The notes below the pieces were generated by a model. It ran no database searches. It was not told where the DNA came from and was given only the letters and a program-made list of their open reading frames with translations. Position numbers and translations under genes: made by a program. From positions 124,001 to 188,000 of the forward strand of contig JAEZZA010000010.1 of assembly GCA_023442525.1 (NCBI GenBank): a stretch of 64,000 nt of DNA, given 5' to 3'. Source of the stretch: Bacteroidota bacterium (GTDB lineage Bacteria > Bacteroidota > Bacteroidia > Bacteroidales > UBA10428). The stretch's first letter is position 1; the number at the start of each line of letters is the position of its first letter. Below, piece by piece: positions 42,230-50,641 of the stretch.

Positions 42230-42787
42230 TCAAATATTTCCACTAAGTTTTTTCCTGATGACCTTCAGGGCCCGGTACATATGATTTTCTACAGTCCGCA
42301 ATGAAAGTCCGAGCTTTTCGGCTATCTCTTCATGGGTCAAACATTCTATACGGCTTAACGTGAAGACTTGTCTCTGTTGCTCCGGTAAATGTTCTACTAT
42401 TGAACTTATCAATTCTTCAAGGTCACTGCCAATAACCTTTTCATATGTTACATCGGCAAAAAGTTCATCTTCTCTGATCGCAGTCTCATAATACCTGTCC
42501 CTAACAGATCTTCTTATTATAATATTATAGATAGCATTTACAGCTGATTTATAGATATAACTCCTGATCTCCTGTCTTTCATCCAGCATTTTGCGGTTGA
42601 GCCAGAGGTTCATGAAAACTGACTGAACAAGATCTTCTGCCTCCTGGTTATTGCCAAGAAACCTTAATGAAAAGTAGTAAATCTTCTTTCCATAACGATC
42701 ATAGAGTGACTTAAAAGCAACTTTGTCGTCATTCCGGATATTGATAACAAGGATATTATCATTGTTATGATTGGCTCTATCTGACAT
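42230..42787 (-). CDS. ECF RNA polymerase sigma-70 factor
   Basis: This 185-residue sigma factor has region 2 (FKSLYDRYGKKIYYFSLRFLGNNQEAEDLVQSVFMNLWLNR, about 29-69) and region 4 (LPEQQRQVFTLSRIECLTHEEIAEKLGLSLRTVENHMYRAL, about 134-174). It belongs to the Bacteroidota group paired with FecR and SusCD. It probably directs transcription of the susCD pair when released by the anti-sigma factor. Its promoter was not identified; the upstream 137 bases hold an inverted repeat instead. Confidence 0.95.
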   Translation of the reverse strand: MSDRANHNNDNILVINIRNDDKVAFKSLYDRYGKKIYYFSLRFLGNNQEAEDLVQSVFMNLWLNRKMLDERQEIRSYIYKSAVNAIYNIIIRRSVRDRYYETAIREDELFADVTYEKVIGSDLEELISSIVEHLPEQQRQVFTLSRIECLTHEEIAEKLGLSLRTVENHMYRALKVIRKKLSGNI

Positions 42788-42888
42788 CTGAAGCCTGAAA
42801 CAGGTGCGGATTATCCCTTTTGTTCGCTAATATAATAATTTGTGCCAAATTTCTACCATACATAAATCGCGTCCCTGAATATAATCGC

Positions 42889-42919
42889 TATTCGCTGAAA
42901 CGATGCATAATAGCGAATA
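42889..42919. repeat. Inverted repeat TATTCGCT / AGCGAATA
   Basis: Perfect 8-bp arms (42889-42896 and 42912-42919) with a 15-base loop lie between the hipA remnant and the sigma gene. The TATTCG half-site also occurs in the palindrome TTATTCGAATAA upstream of hipB, so both could be HipB operator-like sites. The AT-rich hairpin could also act as a weak terminator of hipA. Confidence 0.4.
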
Positions 42920-42924
42920 TACTG

Positions 42925-43574
42925 CTATAACCGAATCAAGGTAGCTGCTATTGTCTCACGCAGTTTGGGTGATACCTTTACTTCATCGGCATAGGTTCTC
43001 CATTGGCTTACTGTGTTATTGATTTTCTCAATAGTTTCTGCGGCTTTTTTATTTTTGATGGATTTGCCAATGATGAGTAAATCGTCTTTGGTAATATCGG
43101 TGCGTTTGCCATTGATACTTAAAGCATGTTGACTTACCCATTTATGCATGGGCTGGTAGGCATGGCAAACATCATAGGCCGGCGCCAGCTCCCATTTTCC
43201 ATCCTTTTTCAGGCGGAAGGCAAAGTTCTTCGTATGATCATCGCAGTTACGGGCCAACACATTGAACACCATTCTGCGAAACAACTGCTCAGCATCCGGA
43301 TAGGGAAGCTTTACCGGTCAGGCAGCACATCGGCCAATAAGCCGGGTAAGCCTTTGAATGTATCGAAAGAAGGATCTGACTTTTTACGCAAGGAGGGAAA
43401 ATTAAAAATGCTTTTAGATACACTCACAGGCATTTGAAGTGGAGACAATTCCCAGCCTTTACTCCTGAATTTGGAATCATATTCAAAAGTGGCGTAACCG
43501 GTATCATCATCCCAGACTACCGCACCCGCTAATTCGCCCCATATTTTTACTAATGCCGTATTCATTTTTACCAA
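42925..43574 (-). pseudogene. hipA: hipA toxin kinase, internal deletion and frame break
   Basis: Two HipA pieces adjoin. The N-terminal part (43574 down to a TAA at 43311-43313, 87 residues: VKIWGELAGAVVWDD..., ending LPGLLADVLPDR) is the HipA N-terminal subdomain. The C-terminal part (open from 43317 in another frame, to 42925) holds KLPYPDAEQLFRRM, VLARNCDDHTKNFAF (catalytic loop) and LAPAYDVCHAY (metal-binding Asp). About 200 central residues found in normal HipA of about 430 residues, including the ATP-binding P-loop, are missing. The junction lies near 43311-43317. The product cannot be an active Ser/Thr kinase. The first piece overlaps hipB by 7 bases, the usual hipBA layout. Confidence 0.85.
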
Positions 43575-43915
43575 TCTGATTTTTCAGGATCCTCTATTTT
43601 GGTATTTCTTGCTCTTTTGCGTTTTTTCTGCTCGGCTTTGGCCAATGCCAGCGGGCTGATGGTCTGTTGCACTTCAAAGGCATCCATTACCTGCAGTTGG
43701 TCCAGCACCCGAAGCACCTGAATAAGGGTCGCCAGGGTAACCGTTTCTCCCCGCTCCAATAAACTGAGGGTGGAACGACTGATGCCCGCCTCATGCGACA
43801 GAACATCCTGGGTTTTGTTTTGCTCCAGCCGGTGATGCTTTACAAAAGCCCCGATATGAGCTGCCAGAGCCTGGTCACCCATAGAGTGCCAAAATATGAA
43901 TGCTTTATCAGTCAT
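43568..43915 (-). CDS. hipB: HipB-like antitoxin, XRE helix-turn-helix
   Basis: This 115-residue protein has a central helix-turn-helix (LEQNKTQDVLSHEAGISRSTLSLLERGETVTLATLIQVLRVL, about 30-71). The C-terminal tail is highly basic (KAEQKKRKRARNTKIED). Possible starts are the first ATG (43915) or the Met at residue 12. In intact loci HipB binds HipA and represses the operon. Here the gene is intact while hipA is deleted, so it may persist as a DNA-binding regulator. A palindrome (43973-43984) lies upstream. Confidence 0.85.
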   Translation of the reverse strand: MTDKAFIFWHSMGDQALAAHIGAFVKHHRLEQNKTQDVLSHEAGISRSTLSLLERGETVTLATLIQVLRVLDQLQVMDAFEVQQTISPLALAKAEQKKRKRARNTKIEDPEKSDW

Positions 43916-43972
43916 AATGTGCTTTATTATCCATTTGCGAATTATATCTCATGCAAAAATAACAGAAGCTTG

Positions 43973-43984
43973 TTATTCGAATAA
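43973..43984. promoter_or_regulatory. Candidate operator palindrome TTATTCGAATAA
   Basis: A perfect 12-bp palindrome lies about 58 bases upstream of hipB. XRE-family antitoxins bind such sites to repress their own operon. The TATTCG half-site recurs at 42889-42919. Operator function is inference. Confidence 0.4.
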
Positions 43985-44036
43985 TGAATGATAAATCATG
44001 CGGTCGGTCTATCACAATATGATATATCAATGAAGA

Positions 44037-44582
44037 TTAATAATCAAAATCTTCATTCACCCAATCTGAAATATCTCCGGAACTATCATCATGTTTTTTC
44101 GGTGTATTGTCATATTTCATTTGCCTTGCTACTTCATCACAAACAGTACAATATCCGGGGAATGGACATGAATTTTGGTCATAATCGCAGAACTCAATAT
44201 GTGATTCGCTGAATGACAGGGGAACATGCTTTTCATTCCAAAAATTCCTTATAAATGAATACCGGCTATACATGGGATAATCTGCCGGAAAATCGAGTAT
44301 AAAATGAAATACTTCCAAGGTTTTTTCCAACTCGGTTGAAAGCAATGCTTTCTCATCATCCGTAAGCATTTCAGGCGGAGGTAAATATTCCGGAGCGATC
44401 CCGGTCATTCGCGACACCGGGATTTCTTCACCATAAACATATTCTTCAACATAAGACAAATCCTCAAGTTCCGGTTCGTTGTCAGGATCAGCTTCTGACT
44501 CTAACCATATTTCATGTGGAGGGCTTATTTTCCATGTAGCTCTCCTTAAATCATTAATAAGTTGTTCTAAATATCGTTGCAT
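44037..44582 (-). CDS. Acidic hypothetical protein with Cys cluster
   Basis: This 181-residue protein has no signal peptide and is rich in Asp, Glu and Pro. Four cysteines near the C-terminus (CDYDQNSCPFPGYCTVC, spacing C-x6-C-x5-C-x2-C) could bind zinc. A conserved-looking PPPEMLTDDEKALLSTELEKTLEVFHF stretch occupies the middle. The family was not named. It is divergent from the SNF2 helicase gene, sharing a 138-base spacer, and may be functionally linked to it. That link is inference. Confidence 0.65.
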   Translation of the reverse strand: MQRYLEQLINDLRRATWKISPPHEIWLESEADPDNEPELEDLSYVEEYVYGEEIPVSRMTGIAPEYLPPPEMLTDDEKALLSTELEKTLEVFHFILDFPADYPMYSRYSFIRNFWNEKHVPLSFSESHIEFCDYDQNSCPFPGYCTVCDEVARQMKYDNTPKKHDDSSGDISDWVNEDFDY

Positions 44583-44690
44583 TGAAATTCACATTTAAAT
44601 GTTTTTAATCCTGCCAGATGGATATCTTTGGAAACGGTACGAGGGAGACTTATATTTTTGAACACGGTAATTTTTACCGGTCAAATCGTT

Positions 44691-44698
44691 TAAATTTG
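44691..44698 (+). promoter_or_regulatory. -7 promoter element TAAATTTG for the helicase gene
   Basis: An exact TAnnTTTG lies 22 bases upstream of the helicase ATG at 44721. The -33 position is T-rich but lacks a clear TTTG at the standard spacing. The leader would be very short. Confidence 0.45.
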
Positions 44699-44720
44699 AG
44701 AATTACAAAAATCCTTTCAC

Positions 44721-47700
44721 ATGGCTATTCAATTTGGCAAAACCTGGTGGGGTGAGCATTGGCTACGCTCACTGCAAAAAGTGGATTATGATAACCGCCT
44801 TCCCCGAGGCGCTTCCTATGCGCGGAACAACCATGTAAAAGAATTAAAAATAAAAGAGAATGCCATAAATGCAAAGGTTTCCGGCAGTCGACCTTCCCCA
44901 TACAAGGTCAGCCTTATTGTACCCCCGTTCTTTGAGGACCAGGTTGAAACCCTGATGAAAGAAATAATTGCAAGGCCGGTACTGATCTCAAAACTCCTGA
45001 ACAGGGAACTCGACCCCGAGATACTCATACTCGCTGAAAAAGCCGCGCTAAAAGTGTTCCCTAAACAATGGAACGACCTGAAAATGCAATGTTCATGCCC
45101 CGACTGGGCCGTGCCATGCAAACACCTTGCATCGGTAATTTACATGGTGAGTCGCGAAATTGATAATAACCCTTTTCTGGTATTCGAAATTCATAAAGTT
45201 CATCTCCTTGATGAATTAAAGAAAAGGGGGATATTGGTTGCAGATCCCAGAAAGACAGAAATTCCATTGCTCACCGATATGCTTAAGCCGGTCAAAACGG
45301 TTCAAAAAAATTGGAATGATGAGATGGCCTATGATCGTGTGGATTTCTCCGGTCTGCAAGATATTTCAGAAGCTATTGCTCATTTATTGCCTGATTCGCC
45401 GCCGTTTTACGGCAATGGCAATTTCCGCGACAAATTTGAGGTTCAGTTTTATCGCTGCGCAAAACAGGCGGGACGTATCCTGTCGAAAAAACTGAGCATG
45501 GATGAATTATCCCCGGCCGGCAAAGATTCCATACAACTTAATTATCATTCAACTCTTGGGATTGTGATTGATGGAAATAATTTGGCTCATGTTACCGGAG
45601 ATCATCATGATGCAAATTACCCTGAACAACTGATCCCTGCTCTATTTAAACTTAACCCTGATCATTTGGCAGATTATCAGCCATCCGTTGCAGCCTTTCA
45701 TAAAATATTGTTCGCTGCGTTTCATTTTATCGCAAATGGTAACATAGTTCCCCAGATAGTTCAGACAACAGATAAAAAGTTTATTATCAGATGGATACCT
45801 GCTCTGATAGATGGTGAAGTCCGGCAGATCACAGGAAAACTCGGTAGATTGTTACCGCCGGGAACTTTTCTTATTGAGAGAAATGTAATAAACAATAAAC
45901 AATTGATTCCTGTACTTAACCAGGCCAACGAATTACTCTCCATATTTATTACCACTTTAATTTCCAGGCTGTCAAAGCCGTCTACCGGCGATCTGATCGA
46001 GGATATTTTCTTTAAAGCCAATGCATACCCATTTTCGGGTGTTGGTGAAAATGCGCTGAGTGGTGGAATTAAAGTTTGGCTTGACCGGTACCATCTGACC
46101 ACGGAAAAATTCAAACCGGTGATCACTGTTTCTGAACTGGACAACGATGAATTCGATGTGCAGGTCAGCATTGAGGATATGGACGATACCGCAGGTCTGC
46201 CCTTACCGGTTTCAGCAATTTTGCAGGAAAGCCGGTACGAGAAGCAGAGATTTAAGATTTTGCAAAATCTTTCCCTGCTTTCTCCTTTTATTCAGGGACT
46301 AGACAGGCATATCAATTCCGGAGGTATCCGTCCTATACATTTCAACATCGCTGAATTCGGTCCTTTTTTGGTTGAAGTACTGCCTGCCGTAAGACTCCTT
46401 GACATTAAGATATTATTGCCGGTATCTCTGCGGGAACTTTTAAGGCCCAGGCCCACCGTAAAACTTACCCGAAGTAAGGAACAACCAGGATTCGTCAGGC
46501 TCGACGATTTGTTGTCGTTCAACTGGCAGGTAGCACTGGGTGATTCATTGATTTCACCTGAAGAATTCGGAAAATTACTTAACAATGCCACTGGTCTCTT
46601 TCGCTTCAAAGAAAACTATATTTATGTGAATGAAGCGGAAATGGAAAAGCTCCATAAATTTTTCACGTCCGACAAACAACTGAATTCTTATCAATTGCTT
46701 CAAACCGCGTTGGCTGAGGAGTATGAAGGGGCTCCTGTAACCCTCACAGATGAAGTTCGTGAATTAATCAGAGAGCTTACTTCTACAGAAAATGTGAAAT
46801 TGCCTTCAGGACTAACGGCTCAACTCCGCCCATACCAGCATCGTGGTTATTCGTGGCTGTACCGTAACAGCAGGATCGGATTCGGCAGCATAATCGCTGA
46901 TGATATGGGTTTGGGTAAAACCCTCCAGGTTATAACCATATTGCTGAAATTAAAAGAAGAAAACGCCATTAACAAGAAACACAAAGCTTTAGCTGTGGTC
47001 CCGACAGGACTTCTTGTTAACTGGCAGACTGAAATTTCAAAATTTGCTCCCGTACTTTCTTCGTTTATTTATCATGGAACGGCGCGTGATATAGATTTAT
47101 TTGATGCCGATATTTTACTTACCACATATGGTGTACTGCGAAGCGATGCTGAAATATTAAAGAAACTTAAGTGGCAGGTGATGATCATTGATGAGGCGCA
47201 GAATATAAAAAATAATGATACAGCCCAGGCGAAAGCCATTAAAAGCATTCCGGCCAATATCCGTATTGCCATGAGCGGAACTCCTGTTGAAAACCGTTTA
47301 TCTGAATTCTGGTCAATCATGGATTTTGCAAATAAAGGATATCTGGGTAATGAGAAGATTTTCAAAAGCGAGTTTGCAGAACCGATACAAATTTTTAATG
47401 ATGAAAAGGCGGTCGAAAAATTCCGGAAAATTACTTCTCCGTTCATGATGCGCCGCATGAAAACGGATAAATCGATCATTTCTGATCTTCCCGATAAAAT
47501 GGAACAGAACCAGTTCGCATTATTAACAGGACAACAGGCAGCTCTTTATGAGCGAACCATGAAAGCGGCGATGGATGAAATTGAGGGATTACGGGAAAGC
47601 AATGGCAGGTCGCTGTTTAAGAGGCAGGGATTGGTGTTGCAAATGATCCTTGCCCTTAAACAGATATGCAATCATCCGACTCAATTTCTTAAGAACGGGA

Positions 47701-48233
47701 AATTCGATCCCATGCTTTCGGGAAAAATGGTGTTGCTTTTTGAATTGCTCGATAGTATTGCCGAGGGCTCTGAGAAAGTGCTTATCTTTACCCAGTTCCG
47801 TGAAATGGGCGACTTACTGGAACGGTTTATCAGTGAACGGACTGGCGAGAAGCCCCTGTTTTATCACGGTGGCTCCAGCGTTCAGCAAAGACAGGACATG
47901 GTGGAACGTTTTCAGCATAATCGTGCGGACAGAGTTTTTATACTTTCACTTAAAGCGGCCGGAACGGGGTTAAACCTCACCGCTGCCTCGCATGTAATCC
48001 ATTACGATCTTTGGTGGAACCCCGCTGTGGAGAATCAGGCAACGGACCGTGCGTATCGTATCGGACAAAAGAAAAATGTAATGGTGCATCGGTTTATAAC
48101 CAAAAATACTTTCGAAGAGCGAATTGATGAAATGATCAGGCAAAAGAAGAACCTGGCGGATCTGACTGTGGCAACCGGCGAAAGCTGGATCGGAAAGCTG
48201 AGCAATAAGGAATTAAGGGAAATATTCAGATAG
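44721..48233 (+). CDS. SWIM zinc finger SNF2-family helicase
   Basis: This 1170-residue protein has a SWIM zinc-binding motif near the N-terminus, CSCPDW...CKH (Cys124, Cys126, Cys133, His135). A long middle region follows (RapA/YqhH-like helicase-associated part), then a SNF2 ATPase domain with ADDMGLGKT (Walker A, about 727), IDEAQNIKN (DEAQ box, about 822) and SGTPVENRLSEFWS. The helicase C domain has LIFTQFREMGDLL, LSLKAAGTGLNLTAASHVIHYDLWWNPAVENQATDRAYRIGQ and VHRFITKNTFEERIDEM. It is expected to be a DNA- or RNA-polymerase-remodelling ATPase in transcription recycling or repair. The gene is monocistronic by context. Confidence 0.95.
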   Translation: MAIQFGKTWWGEHWLRSLQKVDYDNRLPRGASYARNNHVKELKIKENAINAKVSGSRPSPYKVSLIVPPFFEDQVETLMKEIIARPVLISKLLNRELDPEILILAEKAALKVFPKQWNDLKMQCSCPDWAVPCKHLASVIYMVSREIDNNPFLVFEIHKVHLLDELKKRGILVADPRKTEIPLLTDMLKPVKTVQKNWNDEMAYDRVDFSGLQDISEAIAHLLPDSPPFYGNGNFRDKFEVQFYRCAKQAGRILSKKLSMDELSPAGKDSIQLNYHSTLGIVIDGNNLAHVTGDHHDANYPEQLIPALFKLNPDHLADYQPSVAAFHKILFAAFHFIANGNIVPQIVQTTDKKFIIRWIPALIDGEVRQITGKLGRLLPPGTFLIERNVINNKQLIPVLNQANELLSIFITTLISRLSKPSTGDLIEDIFFKANAYPFSGVGENALSGGIKVWLDRYHLTTEKFKPVITVSELDNDEFDVQVSIEDMDDTAGLPLPVSAILQESRYEKQRFKILQNLSLLSPFIQGLDRHINSGGIRPIHFNIAEFGPFLVEVLPAVRLLDIKILLPVSLRELLRPRPTVKLTRSKEQPGFVRLDDLLSFNWQVALGDSLISPEEFGKLLNNATGLFRFKENYIYVNEAEMEKLHKFFTSDKQLNSYQLLQTALAEEYEGAPVTLTDEVRELIRELTSTENVKLPSGLTAQLRPYQHRGYSWLYRNSRIGFGSIIADDMGLGKTLQVITILLKLKEENAINKKHKALAVVPTGLLVNWQTEISKFAPVLSSFIYHGTARDIDLFDADILLTTYGVLRSDAEILKKLKWQVMIIDEAQNIKNNDTAQAKAIKSIPANIRIAMSGTPVENRLSEFWSIMDFANKGYLGNEKIFKSEFAEPIQIFNDEKAVEKFRKITSPFMMRRMKTDKSIISDLPDKMEQNQFALLTGQQAALYERTMKAAMDEIEGLRESNGRSLFKRQGLVLQMILALKQICNHPTQFLKNGKFDPMLSGKMVLLFELLDSIAEGSEKVLIFTQFREMGDLLERFISERTGEKPLFYHGGSSVQQRQDMVERFQHNRADRVFILSLKAAGTGLNLTAASHVIHYDLWWNPAVENQATDRAYRIGQKKNVMVHRFITKNTFEERIDEMIRQKKNLADLTVATGESWIGKLSNKELREIFR

Positions 48234-48355
48234 GACAAACTGGTCTTCTAAATCTTCTAAGTCAAGCCTACTTCCTCCAGCCAATTTTTATGAGCCTCTA
48301 AATAATGCGATATGCAATTTTTTTTAGCCACTAATGCACGAATTAAACACATCTA

Positions 48356-48389
48356 GGTCGCAAACCTGACAGGAGCAATACCTGTCAGG
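48356..48389. repeat. Dispersed palindromic repeat GGTCGCAAACCTG...
   Basis: The 13-base GGTCGCAAACCTG is identical to 51909-51921. It runs into a 9-bp stem, CCTGACAGG (48365-48373) / CCTGTCAGG (48381-48389), with loop AGCAATA. It is part of the CTGACAG/CTGTCAG family also seen at 22543-22568. Confidence 0.6.
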
Positions 48390-48466
48390 AAGCGCCACTT
48401 GCTTCGTCGCTGACGCAATGACTGGAGCTGATTGGCAGATGCTGTGGCTACGCTCCTCGCGATTCC

Positions 48467-48496
48467 TCTGCCGCATGAATTTATTCATGCAGCAGA
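48467..48496. repeat. Hairpin TCTGC-c-GCATGAAT / ATTCATGC-a-GCAGA
   Basis: 13 paired bases with one internal mismatch and a two-base loop. It is a very stable palindrome in the spacer after the helicase gene, with no following T-run on either strand, so a terminator role is doubtful. Confidence 0.5.
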
Positions 48497-48605
48497 TCGA
48501 GGACACTAAGAAAGATCGAAAATACAATACAACAGGAAGGTGAGGTGTATCACTAAACCCATTTTCTCTTTGAACGTATACCAAATCTGAACCAACATTG
48601 AGGAT

Positions 48606-49082
48606 ATGCGGAGAATTTTGTATGTAATTGTTACTGTTATCATTTGTAACATTCCGGTAAAGGCCCAGAGAGAGCAGGTATGGATGATCGGACCCATGGT
48701 GCACTTTAATATCAGTGAAAAGAAAATGCGCCCGTCGTTTGCCATAGAGCTGTCGTGGTGGGATTATACACACTGGCCGTATAGTCTGGATGCAGGTATC
48801 GAATTCGAAAAGAAAAAGATACGGATCTATAGCGAAGCCCAGACAGGAATCGGGATATTGGGCGTATCATTCGGACCGGTACTGGAATTGAGAACCGATG
48901 AATTTAAACTCGGAATCGGACCACAATGGTCTGTATGGGCAAATTACTTTGGGGGATTTGACATGAGATTAAGAAAAGTGGGTGAGAGTTTCAGCTATTG
49001 CCCGGGATTATACTTTAAACTTCCGCTGGGAATTGAGGTTGATGGTGATCACAGAGATCACGACTGGGATTGGGATGATTGA
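48606..49082 (+). CDS. Small exported barrel-like protein with Asp/His tail
   Basis: This 158-residue protein has a signal peptide ending NIPVKAQ. The mature part has amphipathic strands (WMIGPMVHFNI, FAIELSWWDY, YSLDAGIEFEKKKIRIYSEAQTGIGIL, FKLGIGPQWSVW) and ends in the unusual DGDHRDHDWDWDD, a metal-binding-like acidic and His tail. No family was recognised. Confidence 0.65.
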   Translation: MRRILYVIVTVIICNIPVKAQREQVWMIGPMVHFNISEKKMRPSFAIELSWWDYTHWPYSLDAGIEFEKKKIRIYSEAQTGIGILGVSFGPVLELRTDEFKLGIGPQWSVWANYFGGFDMRLRKVGESFSYCPGLYFKLPLGIEVDGDHRDHDWDWDD

Positions 49083-49169
49083 GAATACAACCAAAACTAA
49101 ACCTTTTTTTCGGGTACCTGTTATTCCTTTCAAATTCTGACTATTTAAATATTAACCTTATCCAACCTT

Positions 49170-49268
49170 ATGAAAAATATCCTGTTACCGGGTATATTTC
49201 TGGTATTAATTACCATTTCACTATCCTGCAGCAAAGAGGTGTTTGTTTCTGATAAAGCAAATCAATGA
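49170..49268 (+). CDS. 32-aa lipoprotein (small or truncated)
   Basis: ATG at 49170 opens a frame coding a complete lipoprotein signal (KNILLPGIFLVLITISLSC) with lipobox LSC at residue 20, then only 12 residues (SKEVFVSDKANQ) and TGA at 49268. The mature lipopeptide would be 13 residues. It may be a genuine small lipoprotein or a longer lipoprotein gene truncated at this point. The preceding sequence TTAACCTTATCCAACCTT resembles the leader motifs seen before other genes. No partner frame continuing it was recognised. Confidence 0.45.
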   Translation: MKNILLPGIFLVLITISLSCSKEVFVSDKANQ

Positions 49269-49327
49269 CTCCTTCAAGCCTTTAATTAGAATTAGATTTC
49301 AATTATAATAATCAATAATTAGCGGAT

Positions 49328-49930
49328 ATGAGAAAATTAATTGTGTTGTCTTTTATGTCGCTTGATGGTGTTGTACAGGGTCCCGGCGGTCCTGAAGAAG
49401 ATACTTCTAACGGATTCAAACACGGTGGATGGGTTACACCGTTTTTTGATGAATTCCTGGGAAAGGTCATGGAAGGCCAAATGACTCGCAATGCCGATCT
49501 GTTGCTCGGGAGGAAAACTTACGAGATATTTGCAGCTTACTGGCCATTCCATGAAGAAGAATGGCCCGGTATCGGAGAAGCTAAGAAATATGTGGCATCA
49601 AATACCCTCACCAGTGGCGACTGGAGAAATTCTGTTATACTTAGCGGCAATGTTGAAGATAAGATAAGACGACTCAAAAATGAAGACGGTCCGGAACTGC
49701 AGGTTCACGGAAGTCCCAATTTTATACAAACTTTGCTTAAATTTGACCTGGTTGACGAGCTGTGGATGAAAACTTTCCCTGTAACTCTGGGTAAAGGCAA
49801 GCGGTTGTTCGATGATGGCGCCATACCGGCTAATTTCAAACTGCTTGATTGCAAGGTATCACCTTTGGGAGTAATAGTTGCAAATTACAAGCGCGAGGGG
49901 GAAGTTAAAACCGGTTTGATTGGCGTATAA
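49328..49930 (+). CDS. Dihydrofolate reductase-fold protein (RibD C-terminal family)
   Basis: This 200-residue protein is of the YyaP/YwjB-like family with the RibD C-terminal (DHFR-like) fold. Signatures are KLIVLSFMSLDGVVQGPGGPEED at the start, NADLLLGRKTYEIFAAYWP, KYVASNTLT and LQVHGSPNFIQTLLKFDLVDELWMKTFPVTLGKGKRLFDDG. It probably binds NADPH and reduces an unknown substrate. It is cytoplasmic. It stands alone between small envelope genes. Confidence 0.9.
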   Translation: MRKLIVLSFMSLDGVVQGPGGPEEDTSNGFKHGGWVTPFFDEFLGKVMEGQMTRNADLLLGRKTYEIFAAYWPFHEEEWPGIGEAKKYVASNTLTSGDWRNSVILSGNVEDKIRRLKNEDGPELQVHGSPNFIQTLLKFDLVDELWMKTFPVTLGKGKRLFDDGAIPANFKLLDCKVSPLGVIVANYKREGEVKTGLIGV

Positions 49931-50070
49931 TACATAAAACGTAAGTGGCTACTTTCAGCACTTACATGCGATAACCCTAATCTTTGATCTGATCGAAGTT
50001 CTGCCGGTTTTTGCAGATTAAAAGCAACCTTTAGAGATAATGCTTCATCTGAAATTATATTAGTCACATA

Positions 50071-50619
50071 ATGAGAAATTTGACCTTCCTGATCCTGTTG
50101 TTATCTTTAGCAGGGTGTTCAAAAGACATAAGCATTGACGACAATAAAGGTCCGGAAATGCCTGCGAACATAACCTTCGATCTGAATCATGATGGAATCG
50201 ATGATATCAGCATAGAATATTCCAGCTTTACATGGGATGGTAGAAATACTTCCGGTAACGGAATAGACGGAAAACTGGCACCTTTAAACGGTAGCAGTAT
50301 ACTCGCCATAAATAATGAGGCAACATTATTTCTCGAAAAAAACGACATAGTTCCCAGGGAGGTTGAATTACCATTGGATTGGACAAATTCTGAGAGGGAC
50401 CTGGTAAGTGTACAGACTTCATACGAAAATGGCCAGAAATGGCCGGATGAATGGGATGTGAACAGGAAAAATAGCATGTGCGATTATCTGGGCGTGTTAA
50501 TCCAAAAAGACAAACCATTTGTAGGGTGGGTAAAAATCAAGATAAATATTTCCAGCGGCGAGGTTCTGATTATCGATAAAGAGTTTACATCGGGTGAATA
50601 CATAGTTATTGACAGATAG
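50071..50619 (+). CDS. Lipoprotein with Ca-binding-like DxNxDGxDD loop
   Basis: This 182-residue protein has lipobox SLAGCS (Cys16). The mature part opens with FDLNHDGIDDISIEYSSF, a calcium-loop sequence like those in secreted Bacteroidota proteins with type 3 repeats. It has a CDYLGVLIQKDKPFVGWVKIKI core near the C-terminus. The role is unknown. It converges on the DUF488 gene with 22 bases between stops. Confidence 0.7.
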   Translation: MRNLTFLILLLSLAGCSKDISIDDNKGPEMPANITFDLNHDGIDDISIEYSSFTWDGRNTSGNGIDGKLAPLNGSSILAINNEATLFLEKNDIVPREVELPLDWTNSERDLVSVQTSYENGQKWPDEWDVNRKNSMCDYLGVLIQKDKPFVGWVKIKINISSGEVLIIDKEFTSGEYIVIDR

Positions 50620-50641
50620 CAGGAACTCCGGATACAGTTTA

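Larger units (their letters stand above)
48234..48605. other. 372-base spacer with three kinds of short repeat
   Basis: No gene is seen. Contents: AGCCACTAATGCACGAATTAA (48326-48346); GGTCGCAAACCTG then a CCTGACAGG/CCTGTCAGG hairpin (48356-48389); sequence GCTTCGTCGCTGACGCAATGACTGG; and a long AT hairpin (48467-48496). The end (48560-48605) is the leader of the small barrel gene and has TCTCTTTG, one base off a -7 element. Confidence 0.6.
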
